Source: Microbacteriaceae bacterium UBA6152 | Lineage (GTDB): Bacteria; Actinomycetota; Actinomycetes; Actinomycetales; Microbacteriaceae | Assembly: GCA_002423075.1 (NCBI GenBank) | Contig: DIUS01000087.1 | Span: forward strand, 1 to 17,806 | Direction of reading: 5' to 3' | DNA: 17,806 nt | Shown here: positions 6,678-14,140 of the stretch, in pieces | Numbering within the stretch: position 1 is the stretch's first letter | How the letters are laid out: each line of letters opens with the position of its first letter | Translations under genes and position numbers: made by a program | The notes under the pieces: model-generated | Database searches by the model: none | What the model saw: the letters and a program-made list of their open reading frames with translations, nothing else | What the model was told of the DNA's origin: nothing

Positions 6678-7570
6678 GCGATTCCCTCCGTGATCGTGTG
6701 TGCACTCTGCATCGTTCGCTGCACCTCGGCGGCGACCGCTCGGGCACCCTCGCGCGCCAACACGATCGTGTAGTGGTTGACGTCGTCGACTTCGACCACC
6801 CGCATGCCACGCAGCCGAGGCTCGGCCTCGGCGCGGCCCGGGGCGTAGAGTGCTCGAGGCTCGTCGAGCAAGCCTCGGGGGGCGCGCAAGAACACGGCAG
6901 GAGCGTCCACCGCCTGCATCGCTTCGAGATACCAGTCGGGACCGTTCAGTTCGGAGGCGTCGGTCTCGACCGAGGCCAGCACCCCCGAAGGCCGCAGGTT
7001 CGGAGCACTGCCAAGCAGGTCATAGTCGACATAGCCCTCGACTGTCGGCGACCAATGGTCGACGAAGGCGGGATGCCGCCGCCAGAAGTCGCGGTAGTCG
7101 TCGACGCTCGCGAAGGTCATGCTCAGCCGGTCGCCCGCGGGGCCGAGCGTCGAGGTGCCCGCCGCTTGCGGCTCGAGCGGCAGTCCGCCGTCGATCAGCG
7201 TCAGCGAGAGCACGCGCTCGGGGTGGCCCGCTGCGAGAAGCACCGCGACGAAGGCGCCCATCGAGTGCGCAACCACGTGCACCGCGGGCGTGTCGAGCGT
7301 GTCGAGCACCGCGACGAGATCGGCGGCGTGCCGACGCAATCCGGCCGGGCCGGCGACGGCGCTGCTGCGGCCGCGGCCGCGCAGGTCGGGAGCGATGATG
7401 CGCACGCCGGGCAGGTTCTCGGCGACGAGCGGCCAGCACCGGTGATTCGCCGTGATGCCGTGAACCGCGAGCACCGGCACGCCGTCGAGGGCTGACGCGT
7501 TGAAGATGCCCACGGCGAGGTCGCCGCCGGGCACGGCGACGCTCACGCGAGGAGGATCGAGCTCGATCAT
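6674..7570 (-). CDS. Alpha/beta-fold hydrolase between dehydrogenase and CoA transferase
   Basis: 298 residues, cytoplasmic alpha/beta hydrolase. Visible features are VHGITANHRCW (oxyanion region, 36-46), DLRGRGRS (62-69), nucleophile elbow AHSMGA with Ser103, and catalytic His266 in DDVNHYT. The frame is open up to 7951, but the start is ATG at 7570 because this lies in an ATGA overlap with the dehydrogenase gene and begins a normal hydrolase N-terminus (MIELDPPRV). The 3' end also overlaps scoA by ATGA. Its position between 3-hydroxybutyrate dehydrogenase and CoA-transferase genes suggests it feeds them, for example by hydrolysing a 3-hydroxyacyl ester or oligomer; this is inference. It shows little similarity to the second hydrolase (4123-5184) beyond the fold. 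Confidence 0.9.
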   Translation of the reverse strand: MIELDPPRVSVAVPGGDLAVGIFNASALDGVPVLAVHGITANHRCWPLVAENLPGVRIIAPDLRGRGRSSAVAGPAGLRRHAADLVAVLDTLDTPAVHVVAHSMGAFVAVLLAAGHPERVLSLTLIDGGLPLEPQAAGTSTLGPAGDRLSMTFASVDDYRDFWRRHPAFVDHWSPTVEGYVDYDLLGSAPNLRPSGVLASVETDASELNGPDWYLEAMQAVDAPAVFLRAPRGLLDEPRALYAPGRAEAEPRLRGMRVVEVDDVNHYTIVLAREGARAVAAEVQRTMQSAHTITEGIA

Positions 7571-8319
7571 CGGGCGCTCCACCCGCCGTCCATCGTGTAC
7601 GACGCGCCCGTGACCATACCGGCATCGTGGCTGCAGAGCCAGGCGGCGAGCGAGGCGACCTCGGTCGGTTCGACAAGGCGCTTGATGGTGCTCTCGGTCA
7701 GCATGATGCGCTCGACCACCTCGTCTTCGGGAATGCCATGTACGCGCGCCTGATCGGCGATCTGCCTCTCGACGAGCGGTGTGCGCACGTAGCCAGGGTT
7801 GATGCAGTTGCTCGTAATGCCGTGCGCGCCACCCTCGAGCGCCGTCACCTTCGAGAGGCCCTCGAGGCCGTGCTTGGCCGACACATACGCCGACTTGAAG
7901 GGGCTCGCCCGCAGGCCGTGTACCGAGCTGATGTTGACCACACGGCCCCAACCGCGCTCGATCATGCCCGGCATGACGGCACGCGTGAGCAAGAACGGCG
8001 AGACGAGCATGAGGTCGATGATGAGGCGGAATCGCGCGGGGTCGAAGTCGACAATGGGGCTCACCGTCTGGATACCGGCATTGTTGACGAGAATGTCGGC
8101 GTCGAGGCTGACCTCAGCGAGAGCATCCACATCGGCAAGATCGATCGTCCACGACTCACCGCCGATCTCGCCCGCGATGCGGCGAGCGCCGTCACCGTCG
8201 CGGTCGGCGACGACGACGGTTGCCCCCCGATCGGCAAGGGATCGCGCGCAGGCTTCGCCGATGCCGCTCGCGGCGCCCGTGACAATGGCACGCCGGCCGG
8301 TGAGTGTCGAACTGCTCAT
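7567..8319 (-). CDS. 3-hydroxybutyrate dehydrogenase (SDR family)
   Basis: Oxidises (R)-3-hydroxybutyrate to acetoacetate with NAD. 250 residues. It has the cofactor loop TGAASGIG (14-21), NNAG (79-82), Ser132, Tyr145 and Lys149 of the SDR active site, and the family blocks SSVHGLRASPFKSAYVSAK and NPGYVRTPLVERQIADQ. Residues Gln84, His134, Lys142 and Gln186 correspond, at a constant offset of ten, to the substrate-binding Gln94, His144, Lys152 and Gln196 described for Pseudomonas fragi D-3-hydroxybutyrate dehydrogenase (numbering recalled, not looked up). That supports specificity, not just family. I chose the second of two adjacent ATGs (8319) because GAAAGG lies six bases upstream; the first (8322) would overlap the tetR stop as ATGA. 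Confidence 0.93.
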   Translation of the reverse strand: MSSSTLTGRRAIVTGAASGIGEACARSLADRGATVVVADRDGDGARRIAGEIGGESWTIDLADVDALAEVSLDADILVNNAGIQTVSPIVDFDPARFRLIIDLMLVSPFLLTRAVMPGMIERGWGRVVNISSVHGLRASPFKSAYVSAKHGLEGLSKVTALEGGAHGITSNCINPGYVRTPLVERQIADQARVHGIPEDEVVERIMLTESTIKRLVEPTEVASLAAWLCSHDAGMVTGASYTMDGGWSAR

Positions 8320-9005
8320 CATGAACCTTTCTGGTCTGACGTCGATGCGGACTCGTCGGTACTGATCTCGGGTCGCTGCGCCCGCAAGGCGTTCTCGATG
8401 AGTCGCATCATCTGGTCGAAGACATCGTCGGGAATCGCAGCGGTGCCGCTCGCGAGCGGGTCGGCGGCGGCGCCAGCCTCGCCGTTGCCGCCCCACAGCA
8501 CCCAGCGCATGCCGATCATCTCGCCGATGCCCATGAGCGCCCACGCGGCCACCGTCGGGTCGATGTCTCCGATCTCACCGCGCTCGCGTGCGCCCTCGAG
8601 TCCGTCGATGTAGCCCTCGACGATGCGGGTGTAGTGCAGGCGCAGAGACCGCGGAGAGACGAACTCGGCTTCGCGCACGATGCGGTACAACGCGGGATGC
8701 TCGGCGGTGAAGCGAAAGAAGCCGCGAAACCCCTCGCGCTCGCGCTCGATGCGCGTCATGCTCTCGGTCGCACGCTCGGTCATCGCGTGACGCACGCGGC
8801 GGTTCAGGTCGTCGACGAGCTCTTCGAAGATCGCAAGCTTGCTGTCGAAGTAGAGGTAGAACGTGCCCTGGCCCACCTCCGCGCGCTCCGTGATGCGCAC
8901 GATCGAAGCGTCGGAGTAGCCGTGGGTCGCGAAGATCGCCTCGGCGGCATCGAGTAGCGCGCGACGTGTGCGTTCGCCCTTCGCGGTGCGTGGCGCCGCG
9001 CTCAT
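8319..9005 (-). CDS. TetR/AcrR-family transcriptional regulator
   Basis: 228 residues. The N-terminal DNA-binding domain is typical: RRALLDAAEAIFATHGY (14-30), a helix-turn-helix over about 33-53 (ASIVRITERAEVGQGTFYLYF), then DSKLAIFEEL. The C-terminal part is a helical ligand-binding domain with no recognisable ligand signature. The open frame reaches 9221, but the start is ATG at 9005, which overlaps the ligase stop as ATGA and gives a normal TetR N-terminus. It is encoded in the middle of the operon, so it is probably the local regulator and autoregulated; an acyl-CoA or hydroxyacid inducer would fit. The best operator candidate is the inverted repeat at 15403-15434. Confidence 0.92.
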   Translation of the reverse strand: MSAAPRTAKGERTRRALLDAAEAIFATHGYSDASIVRITERAEVGQGTFYLYFDSKLAIFEELVDDLNRRVRHAMTERATESMTRIEREREGFRGFFRFTAEHPALYRIVREAEFVSPRSLRLHYTRIVEGYIDGLEGARERGEIGDIDPTVAAWALMGIGEMIGMRWVLWGGNGEAGAAADPLASGTAAIPDDVFDQMMRLIENALRAQRPEISTDESASTSDQKGS

Positions 9006-10603
9006 GACGTCACCGGGTCGTTCGCCACGGGAGTGTTCTCGAGTTGCTCGCGATGCCAGAGCTCGAGCACTTCGCGGCGGCGCACCTTGTCGGTGCCCGA
9101 GCGTGGAATGCGCTCGACCAGGCGCGCGCGGCGCGGAACCTTGTACTTGGCGAGGCGTGCGGCGCAGTGCTCGATGAGTGCTGTTTCGTCGACGGGCACG
9201 CCCGGCCGCGCGACGATCCACGCTTCGGGCACTTCACCCCAGCGGTCGTCGGGCACGCCGACGACGGCGGCATCGGCCACGGCCGGGTGTTCGAACAGCA
9301 CTCGCTCGATCTCAGCAGGAGCCACCGACTCTCCCCCGGTGATGAAGATGTCGCTTAAGCGGTCGACCACGCGGTAGTAGCCGTCGGCATCACGCTGCAT
9401 GAGATCGCCCGTACGCAACCAGCCGCCGCGCAAGGCCTCAGCCGTGCGCGGCTCGTCGCGGAAGTAGCCGGGAAAGACGCTGGGGCCGCGCACGACCAGC
9501 TCGCCCGAGCCAGCGCCCTCAATGACTTCGTCGGTCACCGGATCGACGAGCTGCACTTCGACGTGCGGATACGGACGCCCGGCCGAGCCGATCCTCGAGC
9601 GAGCATCCTCATCCGGAAGGCACAGCACATTGGGCGATGCTTCGGTGAGCCCATAGCCCTGCACGAGCGCGACGCCGCGGGAGTGCCAGGAACGCAGCAG
9701 CGGCTCGGGCATCGGGGCGCCGCCGACGACGGCGTGGCGCAGAGTCGACAGATTGGTGCGGGCGAACGCCGGGTGCTCGGCGAGCAGCAGGTAATTGGCC
9801 GGCACACCCATCATGGTCGTGATGCCGCGGTCTTCGATCAGGTGCAGCACGCGGCCCGCGTCGAAGGTGCGCTCGAGCACGACCGTGGCGCCCGTCCACC
9901 AAGCGAGCAACGGCTGCACGTTCCAGCCCCCGACGTGGTACTGCGGCATGACGGCGAGAACCGTGTCGCTGCTCGTGATCTCGATCGTTCGCGAGAGGGC
10001 CAGATTCGTCCAGAAGCAGTTGGCGTGGGTAAGAATTGCCCCGCGCGGCGCGCCCTGCGTGCCCGACGTGAACATGATGAGCAGCGGGTCGTCGTCGCGA
10101 ACGTTCCGGTGCTCGGGCGTGGGCTCGCGGCTCGACCGCCGTGGCGCTGGGGGCGTGCGCTCGATGCCGCGCATGCCAGCGGCCACCTGCGGGGGCGGAT
10201 CGAGCAGCCGTTCGGCCGCAGCGGCACCGAGCGACGCGAACTCGTCTTCGACGACGAGCGCCATGGGCTCGGCGAGCTCGAGCTGCTGGGCGATCTCGCG
10301 GGGAGACAACCGCCATGAGATCGGCACGAGCACGAGCCCTGCTTGAGCGCACGCGAAGAAGAGCACCACGTGGTCCGCGCTGTTGCCCGTGAGCGTCGCA
10401 ATGCGATCACCGACGCCGTAGCCAGCCTGTTGCAGGAGCGACGCCAGACGGGTACTGCGGTCGTGCAGATCGCAGTACTTAAGCACGACCCCGCGGTCGT
10501 CGATCGCGACACGGTCGGGTGTGGCCATCGCTCGGTCTGCTGTCCACCGCCCGAGGGTGTGCAGGCCGAGCGCCCGCTCGTCGACCCTCGGGGTGTGTGT
10601 CAT
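9002..10603 (-). CDS. AMP-forming acyl-CoA synthetase (FadD-like)
   Basis: Activates a carboxylic acid to its CoA thioester via an acyl-adenylate. 533 residues. It shows the ATP-binding loop FTSGTQGAPRG (178-188), where Arg replaces the usual Lys of the PKG segment, then GYGLTEASP, the hinge WLRTGDL...YYRVVDRLSDIFITGGE, and the C-terminal catalytic Lys506 in RSGTDKVRRREV. The ANL-family domains are complete. ATG at 10603 has GGAGG about eight bases upstream and overlaps the livM stop as ATGA; the 3' end overlaps tetR the same way. Substrate length cannot be read from sequence; given the importer, a short or branched hydroxy, keto or fatty acid is plausible. The gene is not needed for the 3-hydroxybutyrate route itself, which hints at a second substrate. 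Confidence 0.93.
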   Translation of the reverse strand: MTHTPRVDERALGLHTLGRWTADRAMATPDRVAIDDRGVVLKYCDLHDRSTRLASLLQQAGYGVGDRIATLTGNSADHVVLFFACAQAGLVLVPISWRLSPREIAQQLELAEPMALVVEDEFASLGAAAAERLLDPPPQVAAGMRGIERTPPAPRRSSREPTPEHRNVRDDDPLLIMFTSGTQGAPRGAILTHANCFWTNLALSRTIEITSSDTVLAVMPQYHVGGWNVQPLLAWWTGATVVLERTFDAGRVLHLIEDRGITTMMGVPANYLLLAEHPAFARTNLSTLRHAVVGGAPMPEPLLRSWHSRGVALVQGYGLTEASPNVLCLPDEDARSRIGSAGRPYPHVEVQLVDPVTDEVIEGAGSGELVVRGPSVFPGYFRDEPRTAEALRGGWLRTGDLMQRDADGYYRVVDRLSDIFITGGESVAPAEIERVLFEHPAVADAAVVGVPDDRWGEVPEAWIVARPGVPVDETALIEHCAARLAKYKVPRRARLVERIPRSGTDKVRRREVLELWHREQLENTPVANDPVTS

Positions 10604-11694
10604 GGCCGTGCCTCCTCGTCGAGATTGCGCCCGGCGCGCGCGCGGGCAGTGTCGGCACGAGCGAGAGATCGGCGAGCAACGCCCGCCAAACCGCCCGGCA
10701 ACAGCACCACGACCAGGATAAAGAGCGTTCCGAGAATGAAGAGCGGTTCACTGAGCGGAATACGAAGGAATTCCGGGAGATCCTGGATCGCCTCCGAGCG
10801 TGCGAGTGCCGTCAGACGTTGATCGAGCAGCGTGTAGAGGACCCCGCCCACCACCGCACCCCACCGCGAACCCACTCCCCCGAGCACGACGATGACGAGC
10901 AACGTCAGCGTGAAATCGGCCGTCATGACCGCAGGCGTCACTCCACTTTGCAGCAACAGGTAGACCATGCCGACGAGCGCGGCAAGGCCCCCCGCAAGCA
11001 CGACGGTGATGAGCTTGACGCGGAACGGCGTCATGCCCAGCACGCGCACCCGTAGCTCGTTCTCGCGCGTCGCGGCGACGACGTGCCCGGCCCGAGAGCG
11101 CTCGAACCACGCCACGATGAGGAAGACGACGACCAGCAGAGCAAGGGCCAGCCAGTAGACGTTGCGCGTGTTGAGCACCCCGACAAGCTCTGCTGGGATG
11201 TTGTCGACGCGCAGAGGAAGCCCCTCCTCACCGTTCGTGACCGAGGGGTTGCGGCGCACGAGCACCGAGCCAGCTTGGGCGAACGCGAGCGTCACCATCG
11301 CAAAGGCGATGCCCGAAACTCTGAGGCTCAATGCGCCGAGCGCAGCAGCAATCGCGATCGCGGCCATGAGCACCACGGCCATCGCCGGAACGAGAGCGAG
11401 CTCGGTATCGCGCAGCACGATGCCGAGGCCGTAGGCGCCGAGCGCGAAGTAGAGCGCATGGCCGAACGAGAGCAGCCCCGCGACGCCGAAGAGCAAGTGG
11501 TAGCTGAGGGCGAGCGCGGCGAACACCATCGCGAAGGCGAGTAGTTGCAGGGTTCCCGGGGTGTACGTCGACCCCGGCAGCACGCCCGGCAGGCTGATGT
11601 CGAGCAGCGGCAGTACCGCGACGACGACGACAAGCAGCCCGCCGGTCACCCACGGGGTGAGCCGGGAGGTGCGCAGACGGCGGATCATGGTCAT
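10600..11694 (-). CDS. livM: LIV-type ABC transporter permease, LivM-like
   Basis: An inner-membrane permease of the branched-chain amino-acid (HAAT) ABC family. 364 residues with about nine or ten hydrophobic segments spread from residue 15 to 340. Family blocks are SYHLLFGVAGLLSFGHALYF (64-83), ALGALSLRVSGIAFAMVTLAF, the cytoplasmic EAA-like loop around RENELRVRVLGM, and VVLGGVGSRWGAVVGG. The short charged C-terminus is unremarkable. ATG at 11694 lies in an ATGA overlap with livH. HAAT transporters also carry amides, urea, short carboxylates and aromatic acids, so the liv name denotes family only; the neighbouring catabolic genes suggest an organic-acid substrate. Confidence 0.92.
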   Translation of the reverse strand: MTMIRRLRTSRLTPWVTGGLLVVVVAVLPLLDISLPGVLPGSTYTPGTLQLLAFAMVFAALALSYHLLFGVAGLLSFGHALYFALGAYGLGIVLRDTELALVPAMAVVLMAAIAIAAALGALSLRVSGIAFAMVTLAFAQAGSVLVRRNPSVTNGEEGLPLRVDNIPAELVGVLNTRNVYWLALALLVVVFLIVAWFERSRAGHVVAATRENELRVRVLGMTPFRVKLITVVLAGGLAALVGMVYLLLQSGVTPAVMTADFTLTLLVIVVLGGVGSRWGAVVGGVLYTLLDQRLTALARSEAIQDLPEFLRIPLSEPLFILGTLFILVVVLLPGGLAGVARRSLARADTARARAGRNLDEEARP

Positions 11695-12566
11695 GCCTTG
11701 CTCCCCAGGAGTCCGGTGGGCTTGACGAGCAGCACCACGGCGAGAAGCGCGACGACCATGAAGTCGCCTGTGCCTCCGAGATAGAAGTTGGCGAACTGTT
11801 GCAGCACAGCGACCACGACTGACGCGATCGCCGCGCCCGTGAGCGAGCCGAGGCCACCGATGACCGTCACGATGAAGGCGAAGATCAAGAGCGACCCGCC
11901 GATGAGTGGGGAGACGTAGCCGAAGTAGTGCGAGGCGAGCACGCCACCGATGCCTGCCGCGGCGCCGCCGATCGCAAAGACGAGGGTGAAGGCGCGGCGC
12001 ACATCGACGCCGAGCGCCGTGACCATCGCACGGTTCTCGACGCCGGCGCGGATGATGAGGCCGTACCTCGTGCGCTTCAAGAACACGACAAGCCCGAGCA
12101 GCACGATGAGGGCGGCCGCGATGAGCACGAAGCGATCGTTCGGGATGAGCGCACCGGCGATGTCCGTCGTGTCGTTAAGCCACTCGGGGCCGACCACGTA
12201 GATCGGGTCGACGCCCCAGATGCCCTCGAAGAGTGCGACCGTGGCGAGCGAGAGACCGACGGTGACGAGCACCTGCTCGATGTGCCGCAAGTAGAGCGGT
12301 CTGATCAGGAGGAGTTCGGTGAGTGTCGCGACGGTGGCACCGACGACGGCACCGACGAGGATCGAGACCCCGAAGGTCAGCCACGAGCCGTCTTCCATGC
12401 GACGCGCGACCTCCCAACCCAGGAAGGCTCCGAGGGTCAGAAACGATCCGTGAGCGAAGTTGAGCACGCCCATGAGCCCGTAGATGAGCGAGAGGCCGCT
12501 CGCGACGAGAAAGTACAACGCTCCCAGTCCGAGACCGGTGATGAGCAGCAGCAGAACAGTGCTCAT
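11691..12566 (-). CDS. livH: LIV-type ABC transporter permease, LivH-like
   Basis: 291 residues with about eight membrane segments. Family blocks are GLGLGALYFLVASGLSLIYG (12-31), GVLNFAHGSFLTLGAFLG, the loop KRTRYGLIIRAGVENRAMV with ALGVDVRR, and VTVIGGLGSLTGAAIAS. It pairs with LivM to form the channel. ATG at 12566 is preceded by GAGGAG five bases away and overlaps the livF stop as ATGA. Length and motif order match the family; nothing is missing. Just upstream, inside the end of livF, lie the 27-bp tandem repeats described separately. Confidence 0.93.
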   Translation of the reverse strand: MSTVLLLLITGLGLGALYFLVASGLSLIYGLMGVLNFAHGSFLTLGAFLGWEVARRMEDGSWLTFGVSILVGAVVGATVATLTELLLIRPLYLRHIEQVLVTVGLSLATVALFEGIWGVDPIYVVGPEWLNDTTDIAGALIPNDRFVLIAAALIVLLGLVVFLKRTRYGLIIRAGVENRAMVTALGVDVRRAFTLVFAIGGAAAGIGGVLASHYFGYVSPLIGGSLLIFAFIVTVIGGLGSLTGAAIASVVVAVLQQFANFYLGGTGDFMVVALLAVVLLVKPTGLLGSKA

Positions 12567-13369
12567 GACGTCTCCTCGCGCGTGTTGTCGGCGCCCCTCG
12601 GGGCGCTGTGGTCGGTGTCGCCCCTCGGGGCGCTGTGGTCGGTGTCGCCCCTCGGGGCGCTGTGGTCTGTGGAGTGCACGCCGAGCAACTGTTGCGTTCG
12701 CTCGTCATCATCGAGGAGTTCGGCGGCCGGACCCGCGTGGATCACTCGGCCACCCTCGATGACGACCACCGTGTGAGCGAGTCGACGCACGACGGGAAGG
12801 TTCTGCTCGACGAGCAGCACGGGGGTCACGGCGGCGGCGCGCTCGAGCGCCGCGGCGACTTCGGTCACGATGCGGGGTGCGAGCCCCTTGGTGGGCTCGT
12901 CGACCAATAGCAGTCGGTTGTCGTTCATGAGCACGCGCGCGAGCGACAGCATCTGTTGCTGACCGCCCGAGAGAGACCCCGCGCGCTGTGCCGTACGCGC
13001 GACCAGGTCGGGGAAGAGCTCGTCGACCATGTCGCGGTGGGGTGCGCCACCTCGCGCCGCCAGCCGCAGATTTTCTGCGACGGTGAGCGATGCGAAAACC
13101 TCGCGGTCTTCGGGGACGTACCCGATGCCGCGCTGCACGACGCGGTGCGTCCGTTCGCCGTCGATGCGCACGCCGTCGAACTCGACGACGCCCGACCGGG
13201 AGATGAGCCCGAGCACCGCCTTGAGGGTGCTGGTCTTGCCGACCCCGTTGCGCCCGAGCACCGCCGTCACACCCGTCGCCGGCACCTCGAAGTCGACCTT
13301 CTCGACGACCTGCTGGCCATCGATGCTCGCGGAGAGTGCCTCAACGCGCAGAATCGGGTCGGCGATCAT
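12563..13369 (-). CDS. livF: LIV-type ABC transporter ATPase, LivF-like, with repeated C-terminal tail
   Basis: ATPase subunit of the importer, 268 residues. Walker A GRNGVGKTST, Q-loop region GIGYVPEDREVFASLTV, signature LSGGQQQ, Walker B LLLVDEPTKGLAP and the switch-histidine region (here LLVEQN, as in LivF) are complete by about residue 232. The remaining tail (234-260) is unusual: three copies of the nonapeptide TDHSAPRGD (last one ending in A), encoded by a 27-bp tandem repeat. The family normally ends near residue 235, so the tail is an addition, hydrophilic and probably disordered. ATG at 13369 overlaps the livG stop as ATGA. Confidence 0.94.
   Translation of the reverse strand: MIADPILRVEALSASIDGQQVVEKVDFEVPATGVTAVLGRNGVGKTSTLKAVLGLISRSGVVEFDGVRIDGERTHRVVQRGIGYVPEDREVFASLTVAENLRLAARGGAPHRDMVDELFPDLVARTAQRAGSLSGGQQQMLSLARVLMNDNRLLLVDEPTKGLAPRIVTEVAAALERAAAVTPVLLVEQNLPVVRRLAHTVVVIEGGRVIHAGPAAELLDDDERTQQLLGVHSTDHSAPRGDTDHSAPRGDTDHSAPRGADNTREETS
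12594..12667. repeat. 27-bp tandem repeat, 2.7 copies, each with a GC-rich palindrome
   Basis: Units are 12594-12620, 12621-12647 and a partial third, 12648-12667. Every unit contains CGCCCC TC GGGGCG or, in the first, GCGCCCC TC GGGGCGC, a near-perfect hairpin. The period is exactly nine codons, so copy changes keep livF in frame. The identity of the copies points to recent expansion. It lies 28 bases before the livH start codon, so mRNA hairpins here could affect livF-livH coupling. Confidence 0.9.
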
Positions 13370-14121
13370 ATCGATTCTCCCAAGTAGGCTGCCTGCACGG
13401 TCGCATCGGCCATGACGACCTCCGGAGTGTCGTGCGCCAACAGACTGCCGTGGTGCATCACGGCGACAGAATCGACGAGACCGAGCACGACATCCATGTG
13501 GTGCTCCACCATCAGTACGGTGCGTCCACTCTTGTGGACCCGGCGGATGACGTCGACGAGTCCGGGCACATCGCCCGAGGCCACGCCAGCCATCGGTTCA
13601 TCGAGCAGGATCACGCTCGGATTCGTCGCGAGGAGCATGGCGATCTCGAGCTTGCGCTTGTCACCGTGCGAGAGCGACCCCGCCACAGTCTCCGCGTGGT
13701 GAGCGAGTCCGACCTCACCGAGTGTGTCGGTCGCTGCCGCCGTCGCCGCGTCGCCGCTATGGGGAGCGCGCAGCAGCGAGAGCTCGCCTCCGAGCGCCAC
13801 TTGCGCGGCAAGCCGCACGTTCTCGAGTGCGCTGAGCCCGGCGAACAGGCTCGAGGTCTGGAAAGTGCGACCGAGACCGGCCCGTGCTCGCCGTTGGATC
13901 GACAGCGAAGAGACATCGTCGCCTCCCACGAGAACTCGACCGCTGGTGGGCGGGAGCACCCCGGAGATGAGGTTGAAGAGCGTCGTCTTGCCTGCCCCGT
14001 TGGGGCCGATCACGCCGAGCATCTCACCCTCGGAGACCGCGAGCGACACGTCATCGATGATGCGTGCGCCCCCGATCTGCAGGACGAGCTGCTCGACAGC
14101 GAGCACGGGTCGGTCGGTCAT
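13366..14121 (-). CDS. livG: LIV-type ABC transporter ATPase, LivG-like
   Basis: 251 residues. Walker A GPNGAGKTT, the LivG-type stretch RTFQTSSLFAGLSALENV, signature SLSHGDKRKLEIA (Ser-His-Gly in place of the common Ser-Tyr-Gly), Walker B VILLDEPMAG and the switch histidine in LMVEHHMDVV are all present. The frame is open up to 14208, but ATG at 14121 is chosen: it gives MTDRPVLAVEQL, a normal LivG start, and GAAGG lies eight bases upstream. It begins 19 bases after the binding-protein stop, the only gap in this run apart from the two-base one before scoB. Confidence 0.94.
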   Translation of the reverse strand: MTDRPVLAVEQLVLQIGGARIIDDVSLAVSEGEMLGVIGPNGAGKTTLFNLISGVLPPTSGRVLVGGDDVSSLSIQRRARAGLGRTFQTSSLFAGLSALENVRLAAQVALGGELSLLRAPHSGDAATAAATDTLGEVGLAHHAETVAGSLSHGDKRKLEIAMLLATNPSVILLDEPMAGVASGDVPGLVDVIRRVHKSGRTVLMVEHHMDVVLGLVDSVAVMHHGSLLAHDTPEVVMADATVQAAYLGESI

Positions 14122-14140
14122 CTCGTGAGCCTTCGGATGC

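Noticed and set aside
7571..7951. N-terminal extension of the hydrolase upstream of 7570
   Set aside because: It would overlap the dehydrogenase gene almost 400 bases; the ATGA junction and family N-terminus support 7570.
12594..12667. CRISPR-like short repeats
   Set aside because: The units are directly adjacent with no spacers and lie in frame inside livF; this is a coding tandem repeat.
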